Positions 18,842-26,152 of a stretch of DNA of 64,000 bases are shown in pieces (positions within the stretch are counted from its first letter, which is position 1; the number at the start of each line of letters is the position of its first letter). The notes beneath the pieces were generated by a model, which did no database searches, had not been told where the DNA came from, and saw nothing but the letters and a program-made list of their open reading frames with translations. A program made the translations under genes and the position numbers. The stretch comes from Chloroflexota bacterium (GTDB lineage Bacteria; Chloroflexota; JAJPGV01): assembly GCA_021325635.1 (NCBI GenBank), contig JAJPGV010000034.1, positions 248,745-312,744 of the forward strand. The letters run 5' to 3'.

Positions 18842-19018
18842 GCTCCGGCCGCCGGAGCTGCTGGTACAAGCCGTCATCGTCGCGAAACCCCGATTCGGGG
18901 AACCTGCGCTAGCAGAAACGTGAACACGGCGATGTGCGCATCGTACGCTCCGGCCGCTTGGTGCCAATGAACGACCGCGTAGCCTCAAGGTTGTCCGGGG
19001 AGCGCCTGATAAATTCGG

Positions 19019-19046
19019 ACCGGACAACCTCATCTGGTTGTCCGGT
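19019..19046. repeat. 10-bp perfect inverted repeat upstream of the Fic remnant
   Basis: ACCGGACAAC (19019-19028) and GTTGTCCGGT (19037-19046) are exact reverse complements with an 8-base loop. A third copy of GTTGTCCGG is at 18990-18998. No T-run follows, so a rho-independent terminator is unlikely; a protein-binding site or the end of a lost element is possible. Confidence 0.5.
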
Positions 19047-19060
19047 TACCCGAAACGTTA

Positions 19061-19505
19061 GCCCAGTTCCATGCTGGCTTTGAACGGATTCATCCTTTCA
19101 TCGACGGTAAGGGTCGAACTGGTCGCCTACTGCTGAATCTCGTGCTTGTCCGATTGGGCTATCCACCGATGGTGATCGACACGCGCAAGCGCGGCCTATT
19201 TAGACGCGCTGCACCGAGCCGACCAGGAAGAGGTCGGACCGTTGGGAGAAATGTTCGCCCGAGCCATGTTGGACAGCTTGATGCGGTTCATCATCCCGGC
19301 GCGGGCCGGCCTGGTCCGTCTCGTCCCACTCGAGGCTTTGGCCGGCAAAGATATTTCCGCGGAAGCTTAGCGCAAGGCGGCCGCTCGTGGACGGCTCAGG
19401 GCGCTGAAGAGCGAGTTTCGCACGTGGCAAAGCACGCGCCAGTGGGTGGATGATTACCTGGCTCAGCGGTTTGCGTCGCTGCGCAAGCCGGCCACCGCGC
19501 GTTGA
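19061..19505 (+). pseudogene. Fic/DOC-family AMP-transferase remnant
   Basis: The frame from 19061 reads FERIHPFIDGKGRTGRLLL, the Fic active-site loop, followed by LVRLGYPPMVID. Near 19190-19195 one extra base shifts the frame, after which AYLDALHRADQEEVGPLGE and AMLDSLMRFIIPARAG continue a typical Fic protein. A TAG at 19368-19370 then interrupts the same frame, and RKAAARGRLRALKSEFRTWQ to the TGA at 19503-19505 is the family C-terminal helix-turn-helix. The N-terminal half, including any inhibitory helix, is absent. Three independent lesions (5' truncation, frameshift, nonsense codon), plus Asn to Lys in the GNGR loop, mean the gene is dead. Confidence 0.8.
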
Positions 19506-19637
19506 CGCGACGTCACGGCTGGTTCGTCTCGCAAACCCGCCGCAAGCCATCCGCTGGTTGCTGGCCCAGGGAACTGAACCTGGGCTAACCAACGGCCTGC
19601 CTTGGGTCATCGCCGTATCTGACCTAAGCTTGGTCTC

Positions 19638-20459
19638 ATGGTGAGACGACTGCTTGCCACCGGCGCAATCCTCATAATTTTGGGACTGCCTCCGCTTGCT
19701 CTCGCTGAGGCATCTTGCCAGTTCGTGCTCGGTTTCAAAGCCCTGCACGATCTCGACAGCCTAGACATCGGCGAGTGCCAAGACAACCAGTTCCTGGGGA
19801 ACGCCAATGGAGATCAATGGCAGCACACATCGAAGGGTTTGATGGTGTGGAGGAAGGCAGACAACTGGACCGCATTCACTAACGGCTACCAGACCTGGAT
19901 CAATGGGCCCGCCGGTCTCGCTCGCAGGCTAAATACCGAGCTCTTCCCGTGGGAAGGCGACGCCGTCTCTCGTCCGAATGTGGCAATCGATCCGCGACTC
20001 CTCGACGCCGTTGACCTCTTAGTCCGCTTTGATACTGATCGGACTACGCAGTACATGCGCGCCATCGATGTTCAAGGCACGAGCATCACCGTGGGAGAAA
20101 CGGGACAGACCCTTGGCTGGTTCCGACCCGCCGACAACGTTATTGTGGTGTCCTCTCGACTCTTAAACGAGGACGTGCATGTGCAGGCGGCTCAGATTGG
20201 AAATTCGTCGTCATTTGTCTTGGATCAGTGGAAGGCGGCGGACTTCAACAGCATCGAGAGTTGCCTAATGGCTTTTGTTAGGGCCACCAACCACACGGCA
20301 GAGGTCTGGAAATACTTCTATCCGACGGGGCAGAGCGCTTCGAAGAGCCTGACGCAAATGAGTTTTGATAGCCTGGCTCTCGTTGCCGCCGATCCCGCTC
20401 AGCTTGCGAGCGTCGTTCGTACCATATACCGTACTTCCTGCCCGCTTAATCATCCCTGA
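19638..20459 (+). CDS. Secreted protein of unknown function
   Basis: 273 residues with a clear signal peptide (RRLLATGAILIILGLPPLALA, cleavage near residue 24). The N-terminal domain has FVLGFKALHDLDSLDIGECQ, HTSKGLMVWRKADNWTAF and NGYQTWINGPAGL. This pattern recurs in secreted proteins of Chloroflexota and Actinobacteria but has no function I know. The remaining 170 residues are not recognisable. Base composition is visibly lower in G+C than in the core genes around it, which fits an acquired gene. No operon partner is evident. Confidence 0.65.
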   Translation: MVRRLLATGAILIILGLPPLALAEASCQFVLGFKALHDLDSLDIGECQDNQFLGNANGDQWQHTSKGLMVWRKADNWTAFTNGYQTWINGPAGLARRLNTELFPWEGDAVSRPNVAIDPRLLDAVDLLVRFDTDRTTQYMRAIDVQGTSITVGETGQTLGWFRPADNVIVVSSRLLNEDVHVQAAQIGNSSSFVLDQWKAADFNSIESCLMAFVRATNHTAEVWKYFYPTGQSASKSLTQMSFDSLALVAADPAQLASVVRTIYRTSCPLNHP

Positions 20460-20597
20460 AGGCCTTGCCGGAGTCGCACCGACCCTAATCCATGTGTTTT
20501 GCGAGATAGATCGCTCGCGCGTAGCGCGCTCGCCATAGCCGCGGCTGGTTTGGGTCGATCGCAACGCACGAACGGGCTTCTTAGTGTCAAATTCGGG
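20460..20597. other. Intergenic region without recognisable gene
   Basis: Between the secreted protein and the tRNA fragment I see no coding sequence. A weak tRNA T-arm-like segment on the minus strand near 20464-20484 lacks any supporting acceptor or anticodon arm. Confidence 0.5.
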
Positions 20598-20639
20598 TAG
20601 GCCCGGCAGGATTCGAAGCTGCGACCCTGGGATTATGAG
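20598..20639 (-). pseudogene. 3' half of a tRNA(CAT) gene, left edge of inserted element
   Basis: Reading the minus strand, CTCATAA (20639-20633) is an anticodon loop with anticodon CAT. It is followed by the 3' anticodon strand TCCCA, a variable loop, the T-arm GCAGC-TTCGAAT-CCTGC, an acceptor strand CGGGCCT and discriminator A at 20598. The sequence before the loop does not form a 5' half. The acceptor strand pairs with GGGCCCG at 26195-26189, the orphan 5' half 5.5 kb away. A C-C mismatch in the T-stem and a G-A mismatch in the joined anticodon stem suggest decay. The D-arm of the other half resembles tRNA-Ile2 (ileX). Confidence 0.75.
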
Positions 20640-20658
20640 ATCGACCTGGCCGAGCTTG

Positions 20659-20742
20659 GAGGCCAAATTGAGCTCCGCCGGGCCCTGCTAGGCCCCGCTC
20701 TGGCCTGGCTTTGGCCGGGTCAGTTGTTGTCAAAATCGTTGC
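20659..20742 (+). repeat. Left-end repeats of the inserted element (possible integrase arm sites)
   Basis: GAGGCNNANTTGAGCTC at 20659-20675 and a 20-base sequence at 20723-20742 (GTTGTTGTCA, AAATCGTTGC) recur in the same orientation inside the right end at 26106-26122 and 26061-26080; the second pair matches at 18 of 20 positions. Their distances to the shared CTCATAATC core (20 and 84 bases here) resemble arm-type sites around an attachment site. A role in recombination is inferred. Confidence 0.5.
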
Positions 20743-20809
20743 ACGCCGCGGCTCTCGAAACTGGGTGGGTGATGCGAACCACAACCAACCAGCCTAACGA
20801 ACTTTGATC

Positions 20810-22398
20810 GTACTTGTTTAGCGGATCGGTGCGAGCTTGTGTGACGTGATAGAGGCGACTGCAAGGCAGCCTGGCGTAAAGAGATTAAGCGTGGCCAGCA
20901 AAGATAGGGAACTGCAACGGTGCGACCAGGGGGATAGGTGCACGCAGCAGGTCAGCGATGATCTCGGTGGAGTCACGGCCCTGTTGCTGGCAGGTGCGTA
21001 GCAGGCTGGCGAGGACTTGCTGTGTCTCCACACCAGCAGGGGTGCGGTTGCCGCCCCAGACCTTGCGGTTGACGACTGCTGGATGGATGGCCTGCTCCGC
21101 GCGCCAGTTGGTGGCTTGCACGCCTTCGTGATGCAGATAGGTGAACAACGCCTGTCGTTCCCGCCTGAGATGCTGCAGCAGCCGCCGGTTGCCGGGGTGC
21201 TGCGTCTGCTTGGCCAGTAACCGGTCCACGCGGTGCTCCACGTCGGCCACGGCCGCTTCGTACGCGACGACCGGCAGCGAGCCAGCGTCACGCTGCTGGC
21301 GGAGATCCAGACCTTCTCGCAGGAGCCGCCGCACCGCCAGAGGAATCTCGCGCGCCCGGCCATGAGCGGTTGTCAGCAACTGCCGGCAGCGTCGCATCAG
21401 ATGCGCTGTACACGTCTGGTGCGTGGCCTGGCTGAACCGTCTGTATGGAGCCCAGCCATCGCGTTCCAGCACACCGTTGAACTCCTTCCCCAGGATGGCG
21501 GCCGCCTCGTCGAAGCCCCGGCCTGGCTGAATGCTGTAGACCGTCACGCCTTGCCCGCTGAAGACCCACAGCCAGTGCAGGCGGCCACCGACCTTCCAGC
21601 CCGTCTCATCAGGCGCGACCACCGGGCTGGCGCGTACCGCTTGGATCAACGCGTCGTAGGTCGGGCCAGCCATGCGGCCGGCTCGCGCCAGCGCCTGACT
21701 CAGGCCACCCCGCGTCACCTCCAGGCCGCCCAGTTGCTGCAAGATCGTCGCCGTCTTGCCCAACGAGGCGCCGACGGCCTTGTTCAGCTGCGCCGCCAGC
21801 GCCACGGCCCGCGGCCCCAACTGGGCTTTGGCCGCGCCCAGGGCATCCGAGGTCTGCTCGGGGTGCCGTCCCTGCACCCGTCGTCCGCAGCGCTGACAGC
21901 GGCCCACATGCATCTGGAAGCGCGTCACTTCAGGGCGCACCTCCGGCAACTCTTCTTGATACTGCTCGGCCACCTGCTGCTCCTCCAGCGGCCCGCCACA
22001 GTGCGGGCAGCAGGGCGGCAGTGGCACGTCGATCGTCCGATCGACCTGGGCTGGTATGGCTCGGCACGCCTTCCGGCCGTAGGCGCTTCCGGCCTGTCGT
22101 CCCGGTCGCTTGCCGTCGCCGCGGGGCTCACTCTTGGAGAACGGCGCCGCCTGTCGCTTGCCCGCCTGCTGCGCTTGTTCCAGCTGGGCGGTCAGGTCCC
22201 ACAGCCGCCGCTTCAGCCGTTCGTTCTCTTGCTCCAGCCGCTCCAGCTCGCGCTGCCGCTCCTCGCAGGCTTCGCAGCCAGCACGCTCCCACTCCTCGTC
22301 ATGGGCACCTTCTTCCGCCGGCGGCACGATCCTCATGCTGCATGAACAGACGTTCTACCATCGCGTTGTGTCACGCACCTAACCCGCTAATCAAGTAC
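20810..22398 (-). mobile_element. IS66-family insertion sequence (single-gene, ISBst12-like)
   Basis: 1,589 bp. Both ends start GTACTTGNTTAGCGG and continue with a related GGTGCG block (left 20810-20833, right 22398-22374), giving imperfect terminal inverted repeats. The element is flanked by the 8-bp direct repeat CTTTGATC at 20802-20809 and 22399-22406, the length expected for IS66. It carries only the transposase, without tnpA/tnpB accessory genes. The intact duplication indicates a simple transposition with no later rearrangement. It lies 31 bases downstream of the helicase stop, inside the tRNA-borne element. Confidence 0.88.
20885..22336 (-). CDS. IS66-family transposase
   Basis: 483 residues. 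An N-terminal leucine-zipper-like helix (about 25-55) is followed by the zinc-binding pair CPHCGG and CQRCG (about 110-150). The DDE catalytic residues are visible as the Asp in VAPDETGW, the Asp in LERDGWAPYRRF, and the Glu in NWRAEQAIHPAVVNRK. All family motifs are present, so the enzyme looks active. The gene fills the IS between the two terminal repeats. Confidence 0.9.
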   Translation of the reverse strand: MRIVPPAEEGAHDEEWERAGCEACEERQRELERLEQENERLKRRLWDLTAQLEQAQQAGKRQAAPFSKSEPRGDGKRPGRQAGSAYGRKACRAIPAQVDRTIDVPLPPCCPHCGGPLEEQQVAEQYQEELPEVRPEVTRFQMHVGRCQRCGRRVQGRHPEQTSDALGAAKAQLGPRAVALAAQLNKAVGASLGKTATILQQLGGLEVTRGGLSQALARAGRMAGPTYDALIQAVRASPVVAPDETGWKVGGRLHWLWVFSGQGVTVYSIQPGRGFDEAAAILGKEFNGVLERDGWAPYRRFSQATHQTCTAHLMRRCRQLLTTAHGRAREIPLAVRRLLREGLDLRQQRDAGSLPVVAYEAAVADVEHRVDRLLAKQTQHPGNRRLLQHLRRERQALFTYLHHEGVQATNWRAEQAIHPAVVNRKVWGGNRTPAGVETQQVLASLLRTCQQQGRDSTEIIADLLRAPIPLVAPLQFPIFAGHA

Positions 22399-22429
22399 CT
22401 TTGATCTTTGGTCGAAGGCTGGTGTCCAC

Positions 22430-24280
22430 TCAGACCGCAGAGGTTGATTGGTAAGAATCGATAACGGAATAGCCGATTGCTCTGTACCCTTTCAGCCGCT
22501 TCTCGTGCATCCGAAGCAGCATGGGGAGGTTGCTGTCCACGTAGTCGAAGATCTGCACAGTCTGTTTGCCGGGGTGCAAACGGTGCAATCGACCTGCGTA
22601 CTGTTGAACGGTTCCACGCCATGACACAGGGAGCGTCAGGAACAACGTGTCGAGCCGAGCCTCATCAAATCCCTCACCTATGTACCGGCCGGTGGCAATC
22701 AGCACCTTCGGCTGGCCGTCCGCGATCGCCCGAAACAGCTCAAGTCGCTTGCGGCGCTCTCTCACACCTAACCCTCCTCGAAACACAACCGTCTTCGCTC
22801 CGTGAGCTTCGATAGCTGCTGCTAGCTTCTCGAGGTGATCGGTGCGCTCCGTCAATACCAGCGGAGACCGTCCAGCCTGAACCGCTGCAAGCACGTCCTT
22901 AACCATGAGCGAGGTCCGTGGGTCATCAGCTGCCAAACGAGAATAGAGGTCTTGGATGCCCGCATCTTGGACGTCCGAGGGCAGCTTGAAGTCCGTTTGG
23001 CGGACGATGACTTCGTGCGCAAAGGGCCGTAGTGCGGCTTGTTCCTTGGCGGGCACGTTGCAACGGATTGGTCCGCATTGCATCGCGATGATGGGATGGT
23101 GCCCGTCCTTACGAACTGGCGTCGCCGTTAGCCCGACGACAAAACGAGCATGCACTTCCCTCATGACTTTCTCGAAGCCGAAGGCAGGTATGTGATGACA
23201 CTCGTCGACGATGACTTGCCCGTATGTGGCTACCAGGTCGCGAACCTCGCCACCGCGATTAAGGCTCTGCAGCAGCGCGACGTCGATGGTGCCCGAAGGC
23301 CGTCGCTTGCCAGCTCCAACTTGGCCGATTGCCTTGGGCGCCAAATTAAGGAAAGCCAGCAGTCGTTCGCGCCACTGCTCAAGGAGATGCTGGGGGTGCA
23401 CGACAACCAAAGTATTTACACTGCGCTGTGCAATCAGCCAAGCAGCGATGACTGTCTTGCCGAATGCGGTCGGCGCGGACAGCACGCCAACGTCGTGCTC
23501 CATCAGCGCATCGGCTGCCGCTTGCTGTTGGTCTGTGAGCTGGCCATTGAACGCGACGGTAATCGGTGTTCCCGGTCGGCGCTGATCATCTGCCAGGATC
23601 TGCACACCATTTGCACGGGCGAGCTGAAGCAGCTCGGGCAGACACTTTCGGGGCAGCGCCAGGTGATCGGGAAAAGCCTCCGAGCAATCAATCAGCCGGG
23701 GTTTGCCGAATGTCGATAGCCGCATTCGCTCTGCCCTGTAGAACTCCGGGTTCTGGAACGCTGCTAGACGCCGGAGACGATTGATCAAGACTGGCGGCAA
23801 GTCTTTCATGGCGACGAACAGCTGATTCGCCAAGACGATACTCACGCTGGCCCGCAGGGGGCCGGGAATAGGCGCCTCGCTTCTGCGCCGCAAGGGCGAA
23901 ACAGTCCATGGCTCCGACTCATCTTCTGCATCGATCCAGTGATCGACGGCGAGGAGTCTGCCAGCTCGCGCGGCGCGCTTGACAATGGCTTCCGCTTCAG
24001 AAGGGTCGAGCTTTGGCAAAGATGCCAAGAAGCGCCACTGGTCGGGGTAAGGCTCGAGATCGTGATCCAGGAAGACCGTGTTGCCCCGCTCACGGCTTTG
24101 ACGTTGCAGTGGCAACGCGATCAGGTTGCCGAAGCCACCTCTGGGTAGAGTGTCCTGACTCGGGAACAGCCGATCGTACGAATCGAGGCCAATCTGGTGG
24201 CGCCGGTCGAGTGCTTGTGTGAGCACCGCACTGGCCAGGTTCCGCGCCACGTAGGCTGCGACGGGTCGATCGAAAAACAC
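22430..24280 (-). CDS. TOTE-type primase-helicase, C-terminal part (primase end plus SF2 helicase), separated by a frameshift
   Basis: 616 residues in this frame. The first ~170 continue an archaeo-eukaryotic-type primase domain (SYDRLFPSQDTLPRGGFGNL). An SF2 helicase follows: Walker A APTAFGKT, DECHH, GLTATPVRKDG, and the C-terminal lobe with GFDEARLDTLFLTLP and QYAGRLHR. The real start is not in this frame. The open frame runs upstream to about 24333 and encodes ALERSRSGEGAHLWVFF, the primase His motif, while the first part of the primase is in another frame. Proteins with this layout are the TOTE conflict-system enzymes, which are thought to act on invading or mobile DNA and are often associated with nucleases. 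The IS66 copy lies just beyond the stop. Confidence 0.8.
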   Translation of the reverse strand: MFFDRPVAAYVARNLASAVLTQALDRRHQIGLDSYDRLFPSQDTLPRGGFGNLIALPLQRQSRERGNTVFLDHDLEPYPDQWRFLASLPKLDPSEAEAIVKRAARAGRLLAVDHWIDAEDESEPWTVSPLRRRSEAPIPGPLRASVSIVLANQLFVAMKDLPPVLINRLRRLAAFQNPEFYRAERMRLSTFGKPRLIDCSEAFPDHLALPRKCLPELLQLARANGVQILADDQRRPGTPITVAFNGQLTDQQQAAADALMEHDVGVLSAPTAFGKTVIAAWLIAQRSVNTLVVVHPQHLLEQWRERLLAFLNLAPKAIGQVGAGKRRPSGTIDVALLQSLNRGGEVRDLVATYGQVIVDECHHIPAFGFEKVMREVHARFVVGLTATPVRKDGHHPIIAMQCGPIRCNVPAKEQAALRPFAHEVIVRQTDFKLPSDVQDAGIQDLYSRLAADDPRTSLMVKDVLAAVQAGRSPLVLTERTDHLEKLAAAIEAHGAKTVVFRGGLGVRERRKRLELFRAIADGQPKVLIATGRYIGEGFDEARLDTLFLTLPVSWRGTVQQYAGRLHRLHPGKQTVQIFDYVDSNLPMLLRMHEKRLKGYRAIGYSVIDSYQSTSAV

Positions 24281-24876
24281 CCACAGGTGGGCACCTTCGC
24301 CTGACCGGGATCGCTCCAGCGCGGCGGGCCCCTCAAGTCAGAATAGATGCCCATGGCGGCCTGGGCATCGTCGCGCCAACTGGCCTTGTCGAAATCCATC
24401 GCTACAAACCAGCAGGTGTCATCGGTCAGGAGTGGGTAGACGCCGATAGTGACGCCGCCCGTTAGGTGATTTCGCAGTGCTGCCGGGGTCAGCGGCAGAT
24501 AGTCGCCTGGCTCATGCGTCACGCCAGGTCCGCGAGGAGCGCCCAAGCGCAACGCGGGCGAGTAGCCGCTTCGGCCGTCGTGCCGTTCCCAGCGGGCCGC
24601 GTAGACGTCTTCGCGTCCACGGAACAACCCTCGGAAGAGGGCTAACTTCAACTCCGCCGAAGAGCTGGCGCCGATCCCGTCCGCTTCGTAGGACGCCACA
24701 GCAAGTAGACCATCCCCTTTCGATTGAGGATGGTTGCGCTTAAGAGCGGCAAGCTCCTCACGGAGACGTTGGTTCTCATCTCTTAGTACGAGGATGGTCT
24801 CCAGGGCGTCTTTCAACGCCGAACGCTGCCTATCTGGTGGAGCGTCGGTCTGCGCGTGCTTGCGTTGGGCGATCAA
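24121..24876 (-). CDS. TOTE-type primase, N-terminal part, frameshifted
   Basis: The first ~185 residues are genuine. They comprise a coiled coil (about 20-48), then LFRGLFRGREDVYAARWE, SGYSPALRLG and CWFVAMDFDKASW, which contains the DxD metal site of archaeo-eukaryotic primases. After GIYSDLRG the frame runs into meaningless sequence and stops at 24121. The right continuation lies one frame over, with the switch in the GC run at about 24322-24333. The corrected product would be about 815 residues. It starts with TTG inside the PIN-gene stop (TTGA), so the three genes are translationally coupled. A recent inactivating mutation, a sequencing error or programmed frameshifting would all look like this. 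Confidence 0.75.
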   Translation of the reverse strand: MIAQRKHAQTDAPPDRQRSALKDALETILVLRDENQRLREELAALKRNHPQSKGDGLLAVASYEADGIGASSSAELKLALFRGLFRGREDVYAARWERHDGRSGYSPALRLGAPRGPGVTHEPGDYLPLTPAALRNHLTGGVTIGVYPLLTDDTCWFVAMDFDKASWRDDAQAAMGIYSDLRGPPRWSDPGQAKVPTCGCFSIDPSQPTWRGTWPVRCSHKHSTGATRLASIRTIGCSRVRTLYPEVASAT

Positions 24877-25376
24877 GGAATGCGCCGACCCGCTTCCTCA
24901 GCGCGCATGGTCAATCCAGCGCCGGGATGCGTTGATTCCAGGAGGGTCAGGAACTCCTGCGGGGTGACGAAGCGAACACCAGCGACTTGATGGCTAGCCG
25001 GGAAATCGCGTGTGTTGAGGGAGACAATGAATACTGCATGAGCAGCCATGGCAGTTGCCAGGACTGGCTCGTCATCTGGATCTTTGAGCAGTTCAGACGC
25101 TCCCGCCGAGCGGTAGTCGGAAACGCTCAGAACCTCCGACAGCAAATGAATCAGCCGGTTTATTCGTTCCCGATACAGGGCGCGCGGTACTCGCAGACGT
25201 ATGCTGTGCTCGACACGAATCCGCACCAGTTCGCCGACAATGAATGTGCTCCAAACGCCGCGGTAATAACCGAGGTCCGCTAGCAGCCAGAGCCAATGAC
25301 GATGGCTGCTCAAGAGAACGGAAGTGTCCAGCACTGCGAGAGTCGCATCCACGGGGGACGCGACCTCGTCGCTCAC
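24873..25376 (-). CDS. PIN-domain nuclease (VapC-like toxin candidate)
   Basis: 167 residues. Acidic residues sit at PIN positions: Asp in AVLDTSVLLSS (about 17), Glu in FIVGELVRIR (about 49), Asp in LKDPDDEPVLATAMAA (about 98-101) and Asp in SLNTRDFP (about 118). The family cleaves RNA, usually as a toxin. It starts with a GTG inside the stop of the helix-turn-helix gene (GTGA) and its stop overlaps the primase-helicase start (TTGA). It could be an ordinary toxin with its antitoxin upstream, or the nuclease subunit of the primase-helicase system. Confidence 0.75.
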   Translation of the reverse strand: MSDEVASPVDATLAVLDTSVLLSSHRHWLWLLADLGYYRGVWSTFIVGELVRIRVEHSIRLRVPRALYRERINRLIHLLSEVLSVSDYRSAGASELLKDPDDEPVLATAMAAHAVFIVSLNTRDFPASHQVAGVRFVTPQEFLTLLESTHPGAGLTMRAEEAGRRIP

Positions 25377-25735
25377 AGCTTAGTGCGCCCTTGCGCAACC
25401 AGGCGTGCAGCCTGGCCATCGCTCAAGTCCTCTAGGTCAAGCGAGGTCTCGGCCCGGCGTACGTAGTCCGCAACCGCATCCTTCGGAACCATAACGCGTG
25501 AACCAACTCGGTACGCCGCCAGCCTGCCGTGGCGGACCCAATTCTTGATGGTCTGGCCGCTCACACCAAGCAAGTCACCTGCCTGAGTGCTTGTCAGCAG
25601 ATCGAGGGACGGCAGTTGCTCATCGCCGACAGCCTTGACAAGCGTTTCTATGGCCTTCGCCTGATCGACCTCGCCTCGCTGCCTGAGGTCGTCAGCGGTG
25701 CGTTGGGCTAGCTTGAGCGTCTTCGCGGTTACCAT
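25373..25735 (-). CDS. Helix-turn-helix DNA-binding protein (MerR/excisionase type), probable antitoxin or regulator
   Basis: 120 residues. LLTSTQAGDLLGVSGQTIKNW with GRLAAYRVGSRVMVPKDAVADYV (about 46-90) is an excisionase-like winged helix-turn-helix. The N-terminal helices and charged C-terminal tail (LEDLSDGQAARLVAQG) look like an antitoxin dimer or toxin-binding tail. It is the first gene of a three-gene run with 4-base overlaps, so it probably autoregulates the operon. It could alternatively serve as an excisionase of the surrounding element. No Shine-Dalgarno is visible, suggesting a leaderless or short-leader transcript. Confidence 0.72.
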   Translation of the reverse strand: MVTAKTLKLAQRTADDLRQRGEVDQAKAIETLVKAVGDEQLPSLDLLTSTQAGDLLGVSGQTIKNWVRHGRLAAYRVGSRVMVPKDAVADYVRRAETSLDLEDLSDGQAARLVAQGRTKL

Positions 25736-25778
25736 TTGCAGTTTTTACTCTACCGCAAAGATTAGAACCTCAGTCTAG

Positions 25779-25851
25779 TGGGCCTACTCGGATTCGAACC
25801 GAGGACCAGCGGTTTATGAGACCGCCGCTCTGACCGCTGAGCTATAGGCCC
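25779..25851 (-). tRNA. tRNA with anticodon CAT (tRNA-Ile2 or tRNA-Met), carried by the inserted element
   Basis: A complete 73-nt cloverleaf: acceptor GGGCCTA/TAGGCCC pairs perfectly, D-arm GCTC/GAGC, anticodon arm GCGGT-CTCATAA-ACCGC, T-arm CTCGG-TTCGAAT-CCGAG, discriminator A. CCA is not encoded. The initiator-type three G-C pairs are absent, and the GGGCCTATAGCTC start fits tRNA-Ile2, whose CAT anticodon becomes AUA-reading after lysidine modification; elongator Met cannot be excluded. It lies inside an element that splits another CAT tRNA, and so could supply the lost function. Confidence 0.88.
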
Positions 25852-26152
25852 GCAAGGGCTTGTCGCCCCGCTAGATACTAACGATTATTGCTGTCACGTT
25901 GATGTCAAGGCGGCGCTGCTTGACCAGGCTCAGAAAACCGAAGGCAAATAACAACCGCAACGGGACTGAGCGGGTTCCGGCGGGTCATGACGGGGTTCAA
26001 CGGCAAAGTCGCCGCGCTTCCCAAGCATGAAGTTTGATCCCATGGCAAGCGAGCGATCTTGTTGTTGTCAGAATGGTTGCCAACCGCTTGGAAAACGCCG
26101 ATTCTGAGGCTGAGTTGAGCTCGGTTTCGACTCACGAGGCTAGCAAGCTGAC
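25852..26152. repeat. Right-end repeats of the inserted element, no gene
   Basis: No coding sequence is visible. The motif TTGNTGTCA occurs at 25888-25896, 25899-25907 and 26062-26070, always in the same orientation, and once at the left end (20724-20732). The longer copies at 26061-26080 and 26106-26122 match the left-end repeats. They lie 76 and 34 bases from the tRNA core. These look like binding sites of the recombinase that moved the element, but no integrase gene remains between the ends. Confidence 0.5.

Larger units (their letters stand above)
18531..19060 (+). other. Gene-poor accessory DNA with inverted repeats
   Basis: Apart from one possible 46-codon frame (18701-18841) I see no gene. 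A 9-bp inverted repeat, AGCTCCGGC with one base between arms, spans 18841-18859. A 10-bp perfect hairpin ACCGGACAAC / GTTGTCCGGT with 8-base loop spans 19019-19046, and GTTGTCCGG recurs at 18990-18998. Together with the neighbouring dead Fic gene, the stretch looks like decayed accessory DNA. Confidence 0.55.

Noticed and set aside
20464-20484. A second tRNA fragment (T-arm-like GTCGG-TGCGACT-CCGGC on the minus strand)
   Set aside because: No acceptor, anticodon or D-arm can be matched and the loop deviates from the T-loop consensus.
25373-25735. The HTH protein as proven excisionase of the element
   Set aside because: The fold fits, but coupling to the PIN gene and absence of an integrase make regulator or antitoxin at least as likely.
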